Source: Xanthoparmelia taractica | Taxonomy: Eukaryota; Ascomycota; Lecanoromycetes; Lecanorales; Parmeliaceae | Direction: 5' to 3' | Assembly: GCA_033085395.1 (NCBI GenBank) | Contig: JANQBS010000170.1 | Coordinates: 23,858 to 87,857, forward strand | Length of the DNA stretch: 64,000 bases | Part shown: positions 60,018 through 64,000 of the stretch, in pieces | Layout: each line of letters begins with the position of its first letter | Position numbering within the stretch: position 1 is the first letter of the stretch | The notes under the pieces: generated by a model | What the model was told of the DNA's origin: nothing | Seen by the model: only the letters and a program-made list of their open reading frames with translations | The model's database searches: none | Translations under genes and position numbers: made by a program

Positions 60018-62900
60018 TTAATTATAGGTTATATAAATTCGATTACCTATATTTAACGTTAAATCGATAAGATTTTGCGGCATATTTCTAACGCAAAGAC
60101 TTACGTTAATAATGTGATTACGAGTACTAAGATATTTCAATAGCACTTATAAGATCTTTATTAGCTATTTAAGCTTTTCGTAAGATTTAATATTACTATT
60201 TCTTCTATAAAAGCTTTTTTAAGATATTCGAACGTCAACTTACTAGATAGAAAAGTTAATTCTTTTAGCTTGATTTCTTTAGAAGATAAGCTTAAGACTA
60301 TTTCGAATTTATAGTATCTCGACATATTGGGAGAACTCGAATACTACTTGAAATTAACTAGCTATCTACGTTAATACGTTTATTTCTATATATAGCTAAC
60401 ATAGTCTTTATAGAATCTCAAAATACTACTTCTTAAGGAAGTCCCGAACTCTAGATATTAGTGAAAATAACACTCTTTTAAGATAAAGCTATCTATAGCT
60501 TTAGAGAAGTAATTAATCTTCTTTCAGCTTCTTTAAAAAGCACTATCTTAGTTAATAATTCTAATATATTTTAATAATACTCGAACTTTATAAATTAACT
60601 TAAATGTCTTAAAGAAGTTTGATTTCGAGGCGATAGTCTTTTATATTAAATTAAATGTATATGAAAACAATAAATAGCCTTCTCGTGTAGAGATAGAGTC
60701 TATTCTTTTTCTATTAAGGCTTTTAACTATAGTAGAAAGAAATTATTGGCCTACGAAATTAGAGATTACTAATCTTATTTGATATCTAAAGAAAATAAGA
60801 TACATAATCGAATCTTCGAAGTATTCTATAAGAATATAGATCGACCACTCTATTATTATTGATATCATGAAGCAAAACTCGATCGTTTCAATCACATTAA
60901 CGATAAGAATAAATGTTTATTTAATTCGGGCTATCTAATTCTTAAGATAATTTAATTTAGTTATCTCTTATAAATCCGGTAAAGAGCATATTATATCTAA
61001 TGTTCTATTAAGACTTACAAGTCTAAATAGAGATAAATCGCTATCTTATTATTATTCGAAGTTAGACGCTCTCTATATTAATGTTTTTACGGTAAGCTTA
61101 ATAGAAATAAGTATCGTATTTTATAATAAGTGCATTTAAGGCTATTAATAAGATAATTATTAAAAAAGAATTTCTTTATAGCTCGACGTTAATAAAAGTC
61201 TAATCGGCGAGAATATAACTTCTCTATCTTTCGTGCGAGAAAAGTATCTCTTTGCTATTAATACTAATTTCTATTTTTCGCCTCGGCCGAGAAATTAATA
61301 ATAGAAATAGTTAGAGTAGTAAACTCGATCGAAAGGGAATTAATAATAAGAGTAATATCTTTAGCGAGATCTTATTTTTTATATTAATAGAATTACGAGC
61401 TATTAATAACTTTATATTTCCTCTTTGCTAATAAAAGATATTCTTACTTTAATATATAAAAAAGAATATTCTAGCTTTTAGAGATATTACGAAATCGTTA
61501 TATTATTCTAATATATTTATAAAATCATAAAACACTTATAAGACTTTATTCGATATTATCTAAAGTGTTTAGTTCTATAAATAAGAAGATATGCACTCTA
61601 CGATAGTTTGCAGTTAATCTTATCTCCGCCCGTATCTTTTCACACTCTAATAGTTAACTTTATTTTAATATTATCACTCTCAAATTATAAATTAAATTAT
61701 ATAATATCTATTATTTATAAGTTTATTAAAGTTATTTAATTAATTTTTGATAAATTAACTTAAAAAGTATCTAATTAAGTAAAAGTACTTCTAAATCGAC
61801 TTAATATTATTAATTAAAAAATTCTAAAGATCATTATTAGTAATCGAGATAAGAAATTTTTTTCGAAGCTTTAGAAATCGCTCTTTAAACTATTAAAGGT
61901 TTCTCTACTTTATTTAATAGTCTATTATTCGTAGATTAATAATGCGAGTAAACACAGTAATTAAACGGCTAAGATAATTTTAAGATACTTCGTGTATACT
62001 CTTAATAGACTCTCTTTATGACCGGAAGTGCTATTATAAATATAGGCCTTCTTAAATAGCTCCGCCTCTTTTAAGAATAAGATTATATCGAGCGAAGTGA
62101 TCTATGGTTTTACTTCAAATAGATCGTTAGATCTACTTCGTTTACTAGCCAAAATCGATTACGTCTCTACACGAATTACAGTTAAAGATATTATCGATTT
62201 TACTTAAATATCTAACATATTTCATTACGATAGAAAGTATTAATTAATGTTTCTTAGAATAAGAGAATAGACGCTTCTTCGACTACATAAAGACTATAAG
62301 ATCTTCTCTACTCTTAACATCATTAATAAGCTATTATAATAATATATCGATTCTTTTTAGATTATAAATAAAATAGGTAGATTTATCTATAGACTTACTG
62401 TTTTTATAGAATAGAGAGTTTATTCTATTTTTACAATAGTATAATTAAAGCCTTACCCTACATCACAGAGCGATTCTTTTTAACGTCCTCGGCCCCAATA
62501 TATCTCGCCTATTTTTATAAATAATAATAATATAGTTAACTTAGAAATCGAACGACTTCTTAATAAACGAACGATTAAAAAAGAACGTAATTTAACTATA
62601 GAATATCTAATAAGATAAAAGAAATATAATTTTAAATACGATTAGTAATATAATATTAAAGATCTTAATAATATTTCTAAGTTGATGAAGAAATATAAGA
62701 AGAAGGTAGCTAGAATTCGAGCTACTACACTTACTTCTATAAGCTTATCTCCGCCTCTTCAATTAGTAAAAGAGAGAGATTATCCCAGAAAGCATTATAT
62801 CGCTATTTAGTAATGCTACATCTAAACGGCACTTATATTACGCCTACTCATTTATAGCTATATTTAGATAATTCAACGAGTATTATTAATCGAGAAATAA
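60018..62900 (+). pseudogene. RT end, RNase H and integrase relic of gypsy element C
   Basis: Continues pol after the second insertion. Around 60,300-60,560 a frame reads as the RT-RNase H connection (TYLGLTGYLRQY-like). At about 60,700-61,060 it is unusually clear: YWPTKLEITNLI, HSIIIDIMKQNSIVS and SYKSGKEHIISNVLLRL, matching the gypsy RNase H end (IDIMKQxSI, HKPGKEHxVPDALSR). Integrase should follow to about 62,900 but is too damaged to mark its zinc-binding or DDE residues. Confidence 0.7.
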
Positions 62901-63173
62901 TTTCCCTCTACTCGAAAACGTTTATTTTATAACGTGAAGAATTAATTTTATTGTAATTATTATTATTATTTGACTATTAATAATATTCTAACTATATAAT
63001 TTAATCGTCGAAAGAATTTCACTATTATTATCGAAAGAATATTACTATCACTAACTTCTCGTTAATGTTAATATATTATCACGCTATTACTAACGAGTTT
63101 ACTTGATTGATATATTTCAATATATATATAATAGTAAGCGAGATCGCTCGCCTTTCTTCTATTTCGGCGGATA

Positions 63174-63326
63174 CTATCACAGAAAACGCACTTACAAAGC
63201 CAACCAAGCACTCGGCAAGATAAGTGCTTGGCTGGCCCTGACTTAGATAGAATTTTGCAACTTAGAATAATGAAGAATTAGACACACCCAACTGACTGTT
63301 TGACCACACCCATAATTGCTGTTACA
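63174..63326 (+). repeat. 3' LTR of gypsy element C
   Basis: 153 bp from CTATCACAGAAAACGCAC to AATTGCTGTTACA. It is less mutated than the 5' LTR, which carries T or A at most differing sites. Confidence 0.85.
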
Positions 63327-63327
63327 C

Positions 63328-63385
63328 TACTACTGCAATCATTACTGTAGCCACTACATTCAGGAGATCTCTCAGTCATCCTATT
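63328..63385 (+). repeat. outer flanking repeat P, right copy
   Basis: Matches 46,661-46,713 (ACTACTGCAATCA, CCACTACA, GAGATCTCTCAGTCAT). It lies outside the 3' LTR just as the left copy lies outside the 5' LTR. Confidence 0.65.
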
Positions 63386-63390
63386 GCCAG

Positions 63391-64000
63391 TACGGGTCGG
63401 AAAGGTCTGGAATGGTCTGGGATATGAGGTGTCGATACCATACCATGGTATAATATGATATTGAGATCATATTATTTGATTTTTATGGGATGGTCTGGGA
63501 GACGTGTTAATATCATGAAATAATCTAAAAAATTTCTAATATATGTAGAGATATCTTATATTATATGCAGGGATATGAGAAATATACTATATATAAAAGA
63601 AGTTACTCTATATAGAATTATGCGAACGTATTCTAATTATTATTCTAGTTATTACTTTACTTTATTATCGTTATTATTATTATTTTACTTTATTATTACG
63701 TTATTAAGCTAAGCTCGTTATCGTATTTAATATTTTATTACAAAAGATCTTCGCAATTATCTAGAACTTAGCGAGTTATTTCTATTACTATTAATATATT
63801 TAATTTATTTAATTATTAGAAGAATTACTAATACGTTAATTATAATAATAATTTATTATTTATTCTACGATAACAAATTCTTCTCTTCTTTCTTCGCATT
63901 ATAAAAAGAATTTATAATTATTTTTTATAATTATATATTCTTAATTATTAAAATTACACGCTTCGTATAAATAATATAAAGATTAATATCTTCGAATATA
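63391..64000 (+). mobile_element. hAT-like element, left end only (runs out of window)
   Basis: Begins with TACGGGTCGGAAAGGT, the first 16 bases of the MITE terminal repeat, then diverges (CTGGAATGGTCTGGGAT). No matching right terminus occurs before the window ends. The first 170 bases keep CA/TG; beyond about 63,600 the DNA is AT-rich with no readable gene. The end coordinate is the window edge. Confidence 0.6.

Larger units (their letters stand above)
46726..63326 (+). mobile_element. Ty3/gypsy element C, nested host of two DIRS-like insertions
   Basis: Paired 153-bp LTRs bound 16.6 kb. Removing the two DIRS-like insertions and their duplicated ATT leaves about 7.59 kb, a normal gypsy size. 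In order: LTR, primer-binding-like TGGTAGCAACGC at 46,882, gag (about 48,140-48,900), protease (49,913-50,150), RT (54,840-55,226), then RT end, RNase H and integrase (60,018 to about 62,900), and LTR. Pol continues in the correct order on both sides of each insertion, which proves the nesting. RIP damage is uneven: RNase H retains long readable stretches while gag and integrase are heavily hit. The element is not functional. Confidence 0.87.

Overview
The window looks like a chromosome segment from a filamentous ascomycete (Pezizomycotina). The evidence is short GT-AG introns of about 40-120 bp with CTAAC/CTAAT-like branch sites, gene families typical of the group, and long AT-rich blocks almost devoid of CA/TG dinucleotides but still containing CG. 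That pattern is the classic footprint of repeat-induced point mutation (RIP). A Leotiomycete or a similar fungus with a two-speed, compartmentalised genome is my guess, not a demonstrated assignment.

Region 1 (1-13,640) is ordinary gene-dense DNA. It holds a PKA-type AGC kinase (396-2130, seven exons), an Acinus-like SAP/RSB protein (2695-4632), a DUF300/OSTA-TMEM184 seven-helix protein (5247-7194, six exons), a GT32 Och1/Hoc1-like mannosyltransferase (9218-8015, with a short last exon), a mitochondrial serine/homoserine O-acetyltransferase-family enzyme (12181-10535) and a DUF427 protein (13475-12340, six exons). I rebuilt several of these from exons that do not appear as one open frame.

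Region 2 (13,640-39,900) is a RIP-mutated transposon graveyard. It contains two partial copies of one Ty3/gypsy family on the minus strand (17,128-21,629 and 24,367-29,030) around a different plus-strand gypsy relic (21,630-24,366). These are followed by a plus-strand gypsy with integrase and chromodomain relics (about 29,040-34,850) and a minus-strand Tad1/I-like LINE (about 35,700-39,800). A tRNA-like split Pol III promoter lies at 14,134-14,217.

Region 3 (39,900-45,100) contains two isolated genes between RIP blocks: squalene epoxidase (42035-40447, two exons) and a Nudix ADP-ribose pyrophosphatase (44038-44841, four exons). A 276-bp hAT-like MITE sits 226 bp beyond the squalene epoxidase stop codon.

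Region 4 (45,100-64,000) is a nested transposon. A gypsy element with paired 153-bp LTRs (46,726-63,326; about 7.6 kb once insertions are removed) carries two insertions of a DIRS/Ngaro-like retroelement (50,155-54,375 and 55,227-60,014). Each junction shows an ATT core. The second copy has an A-B-A-B split-repeat arrangement and itself carries a second hAT-like MITE with a perfect 8-bp target duplication; the first copy supplies the empty site. A third hAT-like terminus starts at 63,391 and runs out of the window. None of the mobile-element coding regions looks intact.
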